Shown here piece by piece: positions 53,609-62,285 of a stretch of DNA of 64,000 nucleotides. A program made the translations under genes and the position numbers. Positions within the stretch are counted from its first letter, which is position 1. Every line of letters starts with the position of its first letter. A model generated the notes under the pieces. That model was not told where the DNA came from. It saw nothing but the letters and a program-made list of their open reading frames with translations, and made no database searches. The stretch comes from Nannocystis sp. (GTDB taxonomy: Bacteria > Myxococcota_A > Polyangia > Nannocystales > Nannocystaceae), in the NCBI GenBank assembly GCA_016712315.1, contig JADJRG010000023.1, positions 248,001 to 312,000 of the forward strand. The letters run 5' to 3'.

Positions 53609-56600
53609 TCATGTCGCTGTCTGGATGGCCACGACGACGACGGCGCCGAGCTTCGCGCCGACGCTCACGACGTTGCCGCCGATGACGACGCCGGTGCTGA
53701 CGGTCTTCGAGATCCCCTCTTTGGTGTTCTCCGCGACGATGCCGGCGACACCCGCGCACAGGGACGCGACGGTCGCGGTGAGATCGAGCGACGCGATCGT
53801 GACGTCTAGCTTGCTCGTGGCGTCGTCCTTCGCGGTGAAGATGATGTTGAGGATCCCGGAGATGACCCCGATCGCGTCGCCAAGGAGGCCCGCGATCACG
53901 CCGGTCCACCCCGCCACCGGGTTCTCCTTCCAGAAATCGATAGCGTCGGCGATGACGCTCAGCGCGCCGCAGATCCACGAGGCGGCGTCGAGGCCGAACC
54001 GGACCCACTCATCGGCGTCCCACTCCTCCTTGTCCATGCAGCCGATGATCAGCGGGGCCGCGCCGATGAGCGCGTTGGCCAGGTCAAAGAACCACTTTAC
54101 CCGCTTTACCGTCGCCAACGGGTCTGTCGCGCCTTCGTCCTGCTTCCCGAGGATGGCGGCCTTGCTGTCGATGATCCCGCCGAAGGCTGACGCGACGATG
54201 TCGAAGGCGCGGGAGCAGATGTCCACCGCGGGGCTCAGCCATCCATCCTCCGCGCCGAAGCTCTGCGGGCCGGCGCTGGCGAGCGCCGCCGGCCCCTCCT
54301 TGCGGCCGGTGATCGCCTTGTAGAGGACCGTCGTCGGGATCGCCGCGACCAGGCAAAGGAGCCTCCCGGCGGTCATCTCGCGGCCGCCGAGGACGTGCTC
54401 CTCGACGAAGTCCGTCAGGTACGGGATGGCGAGGCGGAGGTTGAGCAGGCGTTCGAAGGAGTCGATGATGGCGACGAGCAGATCGCCGACGAAGTCGAGC
54501 GCGAGGGCCGTGGCGTTGACGACGACCCGGACCAGGAGCCTGGCGATGGCCAGCCAGTCGGCGGGATCGCTGTCGAGGAGCTTCTTGGGATCGCTGATCG
54601 CGGCCTGCAGGGCCGGATCATTCCACTCGGCGCCGAGACCCTCGGCGAGGCCAGATAGGCGTCCGAGCGCGCTCGTCAGGGTGCCCGAGATCGGATCAAA
54701 GATCTCCTGAAACGCCTTGATCGTCGCCGAGAGGTCGTCGGGGAGGAGCGAGAGGAGGTAGTCGAGGAGGCCCGGGGTCTCCGGCGGATCGGCCTCGGCG
54801 GCCTCCGTCCGGGCCTCGCCGACGCTCGCGGGGAGCGCCGCCTCTCCGCCGAGGGCCGCGAGCACCTTGGCCTCGAGCCCGACGATCGCCCCCTTGGCCC
54901 CGGCGAAGAGGCCCTGCACGCCGCCCCTCGTCGTCTTGATCGAGTCCTTCACCGTGCTGAGCATCAGATCGCAGGTCTCGAGGATGTCCCCCCAGTCGAA
55001 GAGCTCGGCCAGGTAGGTGAGGACTTCGCCGACCGTCTTGCCGATCGTCTTGAAGAGCTCCTCGACAGCGCTCGCGACCTCCTCGACGGTCTTGACGATC
55101 CACTTGAGCGCGACCGTGACGCCGTTGATCGTCGTGTTGACCGCGAGCGTGACGTTCTCGACCACCGCGCTCGCCGTCTTCTCGACGTACTCGTAGGTCC
55201 GCAGGCCGAGGTCGATCGCGGCTTCGCCGGCGTCCTTGAGGGCGTCGGCCCCGTCCTCGACGACTTCGCCGACGAAGTCGACGCCGCCCTCCACGAACTC
55301 CGTGGTCGCGGTCCAGGCGTCCCCCAAGAAGCCGAAGGAGACGGGGCCCGCGTCGTCGTCCTCCGCGGCCCCGGCGGCGATCGGCCGGCCGATCCGGCGC
55401 ACCAGCGGCACGTCCTCGGCGAACTCCATGACGTAGCCCTCGCCGCTGGCGAGGACCGGCGAGAGGGGGCTCGGGGGCTCCGCGGATCCCTCGTCCTCGA
55501 GGTCGCCGAAGGCGAGGGCGGCGGTGCTCTCGGCCTCGAAGGAGAAGCTCGCCGCGACGCCGAGCAGGCCGCGGAGGATCTCGACGAGATCCTCAGCCCC
55601 GTCGGTGCACAGGCCCTCCTGACCGGCCTTCGACGTGGCGCTGGCCCGCCGGCCCTTCCTGACCTCGTTGACGGTGAGCGAGGCGAGCGCCTCATGGAGC
55701 ACCTGGTCGGGGGTGATCAGCGCCCACTCGCCCTCGCCCATGCCGGCGTGACGGACCTTGAGGACCGGCATCGCCAGGGCCTTGGGTACGAAGGCCAGGC
55801 GGGCGACGCCGCGGGCGTCCGTCGTGATCGAGAAGCGCCGCGGGTCGGCGATCTTGTTCTCCTTCCGGACGGTCTTGCGGTAGGTGGCGATCGTCTCACC
55901 GACGATGACCTCGATCGCGCAGCCGGGGAGCGACCGGCCGTCCGCGTCGCGGGCGCGGAGGTCGACGCAGAGCTGAGGATTACCGCCCTTGCCGGTCTGG
56001 TCGGCGAGGAGGCTCGCGCGCGCCTTGACGGTCGGGCGGGCGGCCGCGGCGCCCGACTGGATGGCGAGCCCGGGGGCCTCGCGCCAGATCACGGCCCCCT
56101 GCGCGTCACCTGGCTTCCCAGACATGTTGTTCTCGAGCGCCCAGCGGCCGACCAGGCCGGCGGCGCCGCTCAGGCGGCGCTGCCAGCCGGCCTCGACCTC
56201 GTCGCGGGTGAGGGCGCGCGACCAGATGCGGAGCTCGGAGACCGAGCCGGCGACGGGGCCGACCACGGGCGTGAGGTCCTGGGCCGCGAGGGCCGTCTTC
56301 TCCTCGCGGCGGACGAGGCGGCCGTCGCTGTAGACGCAGAGCAGCCCGTCCCCGTCGAGGGTGATCGTGAGGTGAGTCCAGCGCCGCGCCGTGAGCGCGC
56401 TGTCGACGCGGAGGGTCCGCGCGGCGGCGGCGAGGGCAGCGGTGCCGGCGTTCGCGAGCTTCTCCAAAATCGAGCCACTGGCAGGGGCGTCGACCGCGAC
56501 GCCGACCTCGACGTCGAGGTCGAAGCTGGTGCCGGCCGGGGACGCCTTGATCGTGATCACCGGGAGCGCTTCGACCGTCCTCGCGCGCCCGCCGGCGCCG

Positions 56601-58435
56601 AGGGTCTCGCGGCCGCGGCTCCCGGCGCCGAGGGTCTCGAGGCTGAGCCTCTTGGGGACCGACTTGGCCGCCGAGAGCGTGAGGATCGGCGCGGGGCCGT
56701 CGCTGGGGTCGAGGTTGACCCACATCTGCGCGCTGAAGCCGGCGGCGCTGATCGCCGGGACGGTTGGGAGGGCGAGGGCGCCCTTACTGAGGCCAGCCAC
56801 CCGCACCGGCGCGACCTTGGGGGCCGAGTCGAGGACGAGGCCCTCGCGCGGGGCTGGCTCGGCGCCGTGGACCCACGCCTGGGGCCCTGCGGCGCGCATG
56901 TTGATCAGGCCCGGGCGCACCTCGACTTTGATTGAGGACGCGCCGTCGTTGTCGGCGACGAGGGGGGTGTTGCTGATGTAGGTCGCGCTCGCGCCAGCGA
57001 AGCCGCCGTGCTGGAAGACCGTGACCTTGAGGCCGCGGGGCACGCGGATCGACGAGAGGGTGTCGTTGCCGATCCCGAGCTGGCCGGCGTCGTAGCTGCC
57101 GGGCTTCAGCACGCTCGACTTGCCCGTGAAGTCGCCGTCCTCGAAGACCTTCGCGCTCTGCCCGGTCGACGGGGCCTGCAGCGTCTCCTCCATCCGCCAG
57201 CAGCCGACGAGGCCGGGGGCCCAGCCGTGAATCCGCCGCTTCCAGGTGTCCGCGATCTCCGCGCTCGAGAGGGCCCGCGACCAGAGGCGGACCTCGGCCA
57301 TTTGACCGTCGAGGCCGGCGCCGAGCTGGGCGGCGACCTGGGAGATGAGGCTCTTGGACAACTTGCCGAAGAAGCCTCCGCCGGTGTTGACGCTCTCGAC
57401 GGTGTCGACGCTCTCGACGCTGACGTCGACGAGCGGGATCCCGTCGACGAAGAAGGCGAGCTTCTGATCGTCGCTGATCCGCAGGGCGACGCTCGTCCAG
57501 GTGTCGGCCTTGAGGAGCGCCTTCGTCGTGATCGTCGTCGTCGTCGTCCCCGTGGCCTGGGTCGCGGTCAGGACGCCCTTCCTCGTGGTGACGCGCACGA
57601 ATCGAGCGGCGTCGCTCCGGTCCCGGAGGTCGAGGAGGGTGGCCATGCGCTTCAGGTCGCGGACGCGGACGTGCGCCTGCCAGGTGAGGACCTTGCCGAG
57701 GCGAACAGCCTGGGTGTCGACGACGCCTTGCCCCTGGCCGAAGTCGAGGCAGCGCTCGATGGACCGTTCGACGGTGAAGCTGTCGCTGCCCTGCGTGACG
57801 TCGCCGCCGCCGAAGGCGCCGTCACGCCCGAAGGGCGAGCGATCGAGGGCCCCATTGTTCCTCCCGAGGGTCCACCAGCCGACGAGCCCAGGCTCATCAC
57901 CGCGGAGATCGACGGCGCCGCTGCCGATGATCGCGGCGGCGCTGTCGCTCCTGTTCCACAGGCGGACGTCGCCGATCGCCCCAGCGAAGGCCTCGGCGCC
58001 GGCGGTCGGGCAGGCGCCGATGAAGTTGCCGTCGCGGCCGACCTCGAGCGGCGAGGCGCCGGGCATCCCGCCTGCGAACGCCTCGTCGCCGCGGTAGAAG
58101 GTGACCCCCTCGCGGCCGAGGACGACGGCGACCCGCGTCCACGCGCCGACAGTCACCTTGAAGGGCGCCACGCCCCGCGAGAGCCCGCCGAGCTCAAGCG
58201 TCGGGGCGCCGTTGACCAAGCCGAAGGTGATCTCCGCGTCGCCGCTGCCGAGGCGGAGGATCGTCCTGCTCCCGGCCGCGCTCGCGGGTCGCACCCAGGC
58301 CTGGATCACCAGCCCGCGGGCGAAGGAGACCGCCATCTCCGGCAGGGCGAGGTGGACGCCGCCGCCGAAGACAGCGCCCTTTCGCTTGATTATGTCGTTC
58401 GAACTCGATGGGTTTGTCTGCGTATTCGTGGCCAT
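53609..58435 (-). CDS. Giant LamG / beta-gamma-crystallin protein with hydrophobic C-terminal half
   Basis: The 1608-residue protein starts at ATG 58435 with no signal peptide. Residues about 15-155 are a LamG-like domain (FARGLVIQAWVRPASAAGSR, AIGDVRLWNRSD), about 215-405 a second (MAEVRLWSRALSSAEIADTW). Residues about 427-505 are crystallin-like (KVFEDGDFTGKSSVLKPGSY, GLKVTVFQHGGFAGASATYI). A third LamG (SAQMWVNLDPSDG, VSELRIWSRALTRDEVEAGW) spans 560-757. A beta domain (790-890) follows. The C-terminal 700 residues are helical with hydrophobic segments (VAGWTGVIAGLLGDAIGVIS, VSTGVVIGGNVVSVGAKLG). It could be a cell-surface adhesin, or an effector with a membrane-active tail. Exporter unknown. 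Confidence 0.85.
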   Translation of the reverse strand: MATNTQTNPSSSNDIIKRKGAVFGGGVHLALPEMAVSFARGLVIQAWVRPASAAGSRTILRLGSGDAEITFGLVNGAPTLELGGLSRGVAPFKVTVGAWTRVAVVLGREGVTFYRGDEAFAGGMPGASPLEVGRDGNFIGACPTAGAEAFAGAIGDVRLWNRSDSAAAIIGSGAVDLRGDEPGLVGWWTLGRNNGALDRSPFGRDGAFGGGDVTQGSDSFTVERSIERCLDFGQGQGVVDTQAVRLGKVLTWQAHVRVRDLKRMATLLDLRDRSDAARFVRVTTRKGVLTATQATGTTTTTITTKALLKADTWTSVALRISDDQKLAFFVDGIPLVDVSVESVDTVESVNTGGGFFGKLSKSLISQVAAQLGAGLDGQMAEVRLWSRALSSAEIADTWKRRIHGWAPGLVGCWRMEETLQAPSTGQSAKVFEDGDFTGKSSVLKPGSYDAGQLGIGNDTLSSIRVPRGLKVTVFQHGGFAGASATYISNTPLVADNDGASSIKVEVRPGLINMRAAGPQAWVHGAEPAPREGLVLDSAPKVAPVRVAGLSKGALALPTVPAISAAGFSAQMWVNLDPSDGPAPILTLSAAKSVPKRLSLETLGAGSRGRETLGAGGRARTVEALPVITIKASPAGTSFDLDVEVGVAVDAPASGSILEKLANAGTAALAAAARTLRVDSALTARRWTHLTITLDGDGLLCVYSDGRLVRREEKTALAAQDLTPVVGPVAGSVSELRIWSRALTRDEVEAGWQRRLSGAAGLVGRWALENNMSGKPGDAQGAVIWREAPGLAIQSGAAAARPTVKARASLLADQTGKGGNPQLCVDLRARDADGRSLPGCAIEVIVGETIATYRKTVRKENKIADPRRFSITTDARGVARLAFVPKALAMPVLKVRHAGMGEGEWALITPDQVLHEALASLTVNEVRKGRRASATSKAGQEGLCTDGAEDLVEILRGLLGVAASFSFEAESTAALAFGDLEDEGSAEPPSPLSPVLASGEGYVMEFAEDVPLVRRIGRPIAAGAAEDDDAGPVSFGFLGDAWTATTEFVEGGVDFVGEVVEDGADALKDAGEAAIDLGLRTYEYVEKTASAVVENVTLAVNTTINGVTVALKWIVKTVEEVASAVEELFKTIGKTVGEVLTYLAELFDWGDILETCDLMLSTVKDSIKTTRGGVQGLFAGAKGAIVGLEAKVLAALGGEAALPASVGEARTEAAEADPPETPGLLDYLLSLLPDDLSATIKAFQEIFDPISGTLTSALGRLSGLAEGLGAEWNDPALQAAISDPKKLLDSDPADWLAIARLLVRVVVNATALALDFVGDLLVAIIDSFERLLNLRLAIPYLTDFVEEHVLGGREMTAGRLLCLVAAIPTTVLYKAITGRKEGPAALASAGPQSFGAEDGWLSPAVDICSRAFDIVASAFGGIIDSKAAILGKQDEGATDPLATVKRVKWFFDLANALIGAAPLIIGCMDKEEWDADEWVRFGLDAASWICGALSVIADAIDFWKENPVAGWTGVIAGLLGDAIGVISGILNIIFTAKDDATSKLDVTIASLDLTATVASLCAGVAGIVAENTKEGISKTVSTGVVIGGNVVSVGAKLGAVVVVAIQTAT

Positions 58436-59053
58436 GAACGTCTCGCTGCTCCTCTTCGCGGGGCCGTGGAGAGGCGTCGTCGCCCCGCGGTGGCGCGGCG
58501 GAACGAGTCGCTGAGGTCCGCGTCCACGCTGCTACGCTGCTTCATCGCTCCGAGGTGGAGGATCGTGCCAGTCGCGGCGTCTCGCGAGGGTCGCACCCAG
58601 GCCTGGATCCCGAAGCCCGCGCCGCCTAAGATCGTGCCATGGCGTTGGATCGCGGCGTTGGAGCACCGTGGCCCTAAACCCCCAACCTCTCCTCTCTGGG
58701 CGCCCGTGATGTCCGTATGGCGGCAAAAATTGAGGTGGCTCGCCGGATCTCTACCTTGGGTCATCGCTTCGTCCCCTGGCCACAGGAGGTGACCGATTTC
58801 AACCAATAATGAGAGCCTTGAACGTAGGCACCACGATGTGATGATGTCCAACGCTGTTTTTACCGCGCATGTGGAGTCCTCGCGCCGGACCCTCTACCTT
58901 TCGTCCTCATCTATATTTATTATGTTATCCGTCGAATCCGGCCAGCCGTCCTCAGGATCATTCTCGACACTCAGCCTCAGATCCATTAGGGTCAAAGATG
59001 TGGAATTGGGAGGGCGATTTGGGTGGAAGCGGATGAGCCACGACGTAGACGAC
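58436..59053. other. Non-coding region with decayed LamG copy
   Basis: On the minus strand near 58555-58640 the translation GAGFGIQAWVRPSRDAATGT then ILHLGAMKQ strongly resembles residues 30-55 of the LamG protein. The rest (58650-59053) includes an AT-richer patch around 58840-58930 with no supported gene. Confidence 0.5.
58555..58650 (-). pseudogene. Fragment of a LamG domain, duplicate of the downstream gene's N-terminus
   Basis: The stretch encodes IQAWVRPSRDAATGTILHLG next to GAGFG, paralleling IQAWVRPASAAGSRTILRLG in the intact gene. Flanks do not match and stops follow, so this is an eroded duplicate. Confidence 0.6.
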
Positions 59054-59917
59054 ATGAAGCGGCGGCGCCGATGCCTCGCCCTGGCGCTCGGCGCGGCGGT
59101 CGGGCAGGTCAGCGCCTGCGCGGTGCCTTGCGTGGACGACGGCTTCCTAGCCATGCAGCACGACGAGTCGTGCAAGGCTAGCCAGGCGACGAGTACAGAC
59201 GGAACAACGACGACAGACGGGGCGACGAGCGCGGGCACGACCAGCGGCGGCACGACCAGCGACGCCACGACCATCGACGCCACGACCAGCGACGCCACGA
59301 CCAGCGACGCCACGACCAGCGACGCCACGACCAGCGACGCCACGACGACGGATAGCGGCACCGACGGGACATCGACGACCAGCGGCGGCGGGATCTGCGG
59401 CGACGGCGTCGTCGACCCCGGCGAAGGCTGCGACGACGGCGCGAGCAACGGCGATGACAAGGGGTGCAAGTCCGACTGCACGCCGCAGGCGTGCGGCGAC
59501 GGGGCCTTGGGCCCAGGCGAAGGCTGCGACGACGGCAACCTCGATCCCGGCGACGGCTGCGACGCGAGCTGCGTGCTCGAGAGCTGCGGCAACGCCCAGG
59601 TCGAGGCCGGTGAAGCCTGCGACGACGGCCAGAACGGCGACAACGACGACGGCTGCACAGATCTGTGCACGCTTCCTGTCTGCGGCGACGGCTTCGTCCA
59701 GCCGAGCGTCGGGGAGGAGTGCGACGAGGCGGGGAACAACAAGGACGAGGGGGCGTGCACGTCCGCGTGCTTGGCGGCGGCGTGCGGCGACGGGCTCGTG
59801 CACGCGGGCGTCGAGGAGTGCGACGAGGGGGTGAACTCACAACCCTCCCCCGTGGAGCGCCCCGATCCCCAGCCTCCTTGCTTCTTGGCTCAGATCGGCG
59901 TTCTACGGGGGTTTTAG
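59054..59917 (+). CDS. Cys-rich DUF4215 lipoprotein, C-terminus truncated
   Basis: The ATG at 59054 gives MKRRRRCLALALGAAVGQVS and a lipobox Cys at about 22. A linker of 15-bp-encoded DATTS repeats follows, then five DUF4215-type Myxococcus Cys-rich repeats: ICGDGVVDPGEGCDDG, ACGDGALGPGEGCDDG, SCGNAQVEAGEACDDG, VCGDGFVQPSVGEECDE and ACGDGLVHAGVEECDEGVN. The last repeat is cut after about 59835 and the frame runs into unrelated SQPSPVERPDPQPP, ending at 59917. It is a surface protein whose C-terminal part is lost. Confidence 0.75.
   Translation: MKRRRRCLALALGAAVGQVSACAVPCVDDGFLAMQHDESCKASQATSTDGTTTTDGATSAGTTSGGTTSDATTIDATTSDATTSDATTSDATTSDATTTDSGTDGTSTTSGGGICGDGVVDPGEGCDDGASNGDDKGCKSDCTPQACGDGALGPGEGCDDGNLDPGDGCDASCVLESCGNAQVEAGEACDDGQNGDNDDGCTDLCTLPVCGDGFVQPSVGEECDEAGNNKDEGACTSACLAAACGDGLVHAGVEECDEGVNSQPSPVERPDPQPPCFLAQIGVLRGF
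59256..59348 (+). repeat. 15-bp tandem repeat encoding DATTS
   Basis: Six near-identical units (CGACGCCACGACCAG) code the linker of the Cys-rich lipoprotein. Confidence 0.9.
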
Positions 59918-59956
59918 CGCTCCCCCCTGCGTCACCCCCACGGCCCACCTGGTGCG

Positions 59957-60135
59957 GGCAACGCGCGAAACGGCTCGCTACCGGCAACGTTGTGGCAACG
60001 CCCCAGGCCCCAGCATCGGCTGGCAACGGAGCACCCTGTCGGCGGAAGAGCGAGGGCTGCGCCGGCGCCTGGCACATCGACCCGGCATCGGCTGGCAACG
60101 GACCCTGTCGGCGGAGGTTGCCAGAGGTGGTTGCC
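59957..60135. repeat. Cluster of GGCAAC direct and inverted motifs with a longer direct repeat
   Basis: GGCAAC occurs at 59957, 59983, 59994, 60022 and 60094, and inverted (GTTGCC) at 60117 and 60130. A longer near-perfect direct repeat, GCATCGGCTGGCAACGGA plus CCCTGTCGGCGGA, spans 60013-60047 and 60085-60116. The region is otherwise gene-free. Confidence 0.7.
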
Positions 60136-60205
60136 ACCGTGTCTCCCCCACCCGCGCCCTCCGCCCCCTCCGCTGTGCCCTCGCGTACCGAGTTGGCTGG
60201 AGTGG

Positions 60206-60400
60206 TCAGGCCCTGGGCGCGATGGGCGCCTTGACGCCTCGACCCCACGCGATGAACGCCGAGATCCCCCCGAGGATCAGCGACGGCGCCATCATCGCCG
60301 CCTCGCCCAGCGCCACGTGCGTGCCCGCCGCGCCGAGCATCACGAGCACCAGCCCCGCGGCGGCGACGCCGACAGCCAAGATCCCCAGGCCCAGGCCGAT
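60206..60400 (-). pseudogene. C-terminal fragment of a membrane protein
   Basis: Minus-strand frame: EIGLGLGILAVGVAAAGLVL, then MLGAAGTHVALGEAAMMAPS and LILGGISAFIAWGRGVKAP, ending at 60206. It has two hydrophobic helices. The start is missing: at about 60400 the sequence changes into a plus-strand gene tail. The next protein is head-to-head with it. Confidence 0.5.
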
Positions 60401-60577
60401 TTCGACCGCAAGGCCCTGCTCTACACCGGCGCAGCCGTGACCACCGGGGTGGTCGCCGGCGCCCTGCTGATCACCGGCACGGCGCTGATGATCCACGCCG
60501 GTCGTCGCCGACCGCTGCGCCCCGAGCAGCGCGTGCAGCTGCGCCCCGGTCCCGGCGGCCTGAGCCTGCGCTTTTGA
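60390..60577 (+). pseudogene. C-terminal fragment with one membrane helix
   Basis: Plus-strand frame: DFDRKALLYTGAAVTTGVVA, GALLITGTALMIHAGRRRPL, RPEQRVQLRPGPGGLSLRF, stop at 60577. The single helix and basic end resemble the tail of myxobacterial membrane-anchored proteins. No N-terminus is present. Confidence 0.5.
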
Positions 60578-60597
60578 GCGCTGCTATCCTCCGCGCC

Positions 60598-61212
60598 GTG
60601 GCCCACGACATCCCCTTGAAGTGCCGCTGCGGCGCCGTCCATGGTCGAGCCTTGCAGGTCGACCCGGTTCGCTGCAACCGACTGATTTGCATGTGCGACG
60701 ACTGCCAGGTCTACGGCCGCTGGCTCGCCCAGCACGGCTCGCCGATCCTCGACCCGAGCGGCGGCACCGAGATCCTGCAGATGACCCCGTCGCAGCTGCG
60801 CATCGACGGTGGCAGCGAGCATGTCCGCTGCCTGCGACTGAGCCCCAAGGGCCTCATGCGCTGGCATACGGGCTGCTGTCACACGCCGATCGGCAACACC
60901 CTGGAGAAGGCGCGGGTCCCCTTCGTCGGCGTGCCCATGGCCTTCGTCGATCTCGACCCGGACGAGCGCGACAGCAAGCTGGGGCCGGTGCTGTGCCGCA
61001 TTCACGCCCGCTACGGCAAGCCGCCGCTGCCGGCCGACAGCCACCCCCGGGCCCCGGGCTGGCTGCTGCGCCGCTTCGTGTGGCAGATGCTGCGCGACAG
61101 CTTCGCCGGTCGCCACCGGCCCTCGCCCCTGCGCCACGACGACGGCTCGCCCCTGGTCACGCCCACGGTGCTGAGCCTCGAGGAGCGTCAGTCACTGAAC
61201 AGGTCGACGTAG
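60598..61212 (+). CDS. DUF6151/GFA-like protein
   Basis: I chose GTG 60598 (AHDIPLKCRCGAVHGRAL). A TTG at 60574 in the same frame overlaps the previous stop. The 204-residue protein has Cys clusters KCRCG, CMCDDC and TGCCHTPIGNTL, a zinc-binding pattern like GFA (glutathione-dependent formaldehyde-activating) and DUF6151 proteins. The body MRWHTGCCHTPIGN and VPFVGVPMAFVDLDPDE is complete. It ends in a run (LSLEERQSLNRST) that may be altered by the adjacent junction. Confidence 0.75.
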   Translation: MAHDIPLKCRCGAVHGRALQVDPVRCNRLICMCDDCQVYGRWLAQHGSPILDPSGGTEILQMTPSQLRIDGGSEHVRCLRLSPKGLMRWHTGCCHTPIGNTLEKARVPFVGVPMAFVDLDPDERDSKLGPVLCRIHARYGKPPLPADSHPRAPGWLLRRFVWQMLRDSFAGRHRPSPLRHDDGSPLVTPTVLSLEERQSLNRST

Positions 61213-62130
61213 GAGTGCCGTCGCCGTTGACGTCGATGAGAATGTTGATGTACGGACGATTGAGGATGTGGGTGTTGCCGGCGGTGCGCAGGGCGTAGCG
61301 GGCGCTGAGGGCGGTGAGCTGAGCGAGGGGGAGGCCGAGCAAGGCGGGCGCGTCGGTGCCGAGCATGGCCTTGTTGCCGGTGCCGATGCCGTGAAAGCCC
61401 TTGTTGCCGATGACGTTGGGGTTGCCGCTGATCGCGTGCGTCCACATGAGGTAGCCGGCGTCGCTTCGGTCGGCGCTAAGCGGCGTTGACGGAGTAGTCG
61501 CTAAAGGTGAGCCAGGGATCGCGCCCATGGGCTGTGTGGGCGGGGCGGCGGCGGGGGCGGCGGCGTTGGCGAGGTGCTGGGCCTCGGTGACGGGGAGCAG
61601 CTCGTGTTCGGCGATGACGGTGGGGCAGCCGGCGCGGACGGGCGGGCTCAAGACGGCGAGCAGGTCGTCGTGGCTGACGCGGCGCGGGGTGGACCACTGG
61701 CCGGGGAGGAGCTGTTCGAGGGAGGCATCGCCGGTGAGGCGGTTAGCGGGGCCGACGAGGGCGGGGCCGTCGCAGCCGGAGACGCGGACGCGCCAGTAGT
61801 AGCCGGCGTAGCGGGATTGACGAGGGTCGAGGGCTTCGAGCGGGAGGGGCGCGCGGGGGCGCTCGATGTGGCTTCGAGGACATGTGCACTGGCGGACCAG
61901 TGGAGCGCGACGTTCATGACGCCGGTGGTGGTGAAGCCGGCGTTGCGGGTGAGGCGGGCGCGGATGACGGCGGGCGGGGAGCGATCGAGGCGGATCGTTT
62001 GGTCGGCTTCGGCGAGCTCGTTGACGACGAGGAGGAGGACGGTGGGGGCCTCGGTGATGAAGGCGAGCTCCTCGCCGGACTGCGCCCCTCAACGGATCCG
62101 GCACCATCCCCGATCGACGGCTGGTGATCG
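61157..62130 (-). pseudogene. Frameshifted remnant of one or two hypothetical proteins
   Basis: From about 62075 the frame reads EELAFITEAPTVLLLVVNEL, EADQTIRLDRSPPAVIRARL and TTTGVMNVALHWSASAHV. At about 61880 it shifts: YAGYYWRVRVSGCDGPALV, RVSHDDLLAVLSPPVRAGC and TVIAEHELLPVTEAQHL. A further piece is WTHAISGNPNVIGNKGFHG, GTGNKAMLGTDAPALLGL and YINILIDVNGDGTPTS, which runs off antisense into the DUF6151 gene. No intact start or stop. The family is not recognised. Confidence 0.5.
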
Positions 62131-62285
62131 CCGACGGGGAGGCGCTGAAGGCGGATCGCTGAGGCGCCGCGCGGCGGGACGGCGCTGGAACGATGAGGTC
62201 TAGCGAGCTGGCCCGCACGGAACCGGCTGTAGCTCCCTCCAGGAGCCTCGCGTGGGCGAGAACGACGCCCGTGACAGCTCGGAAG

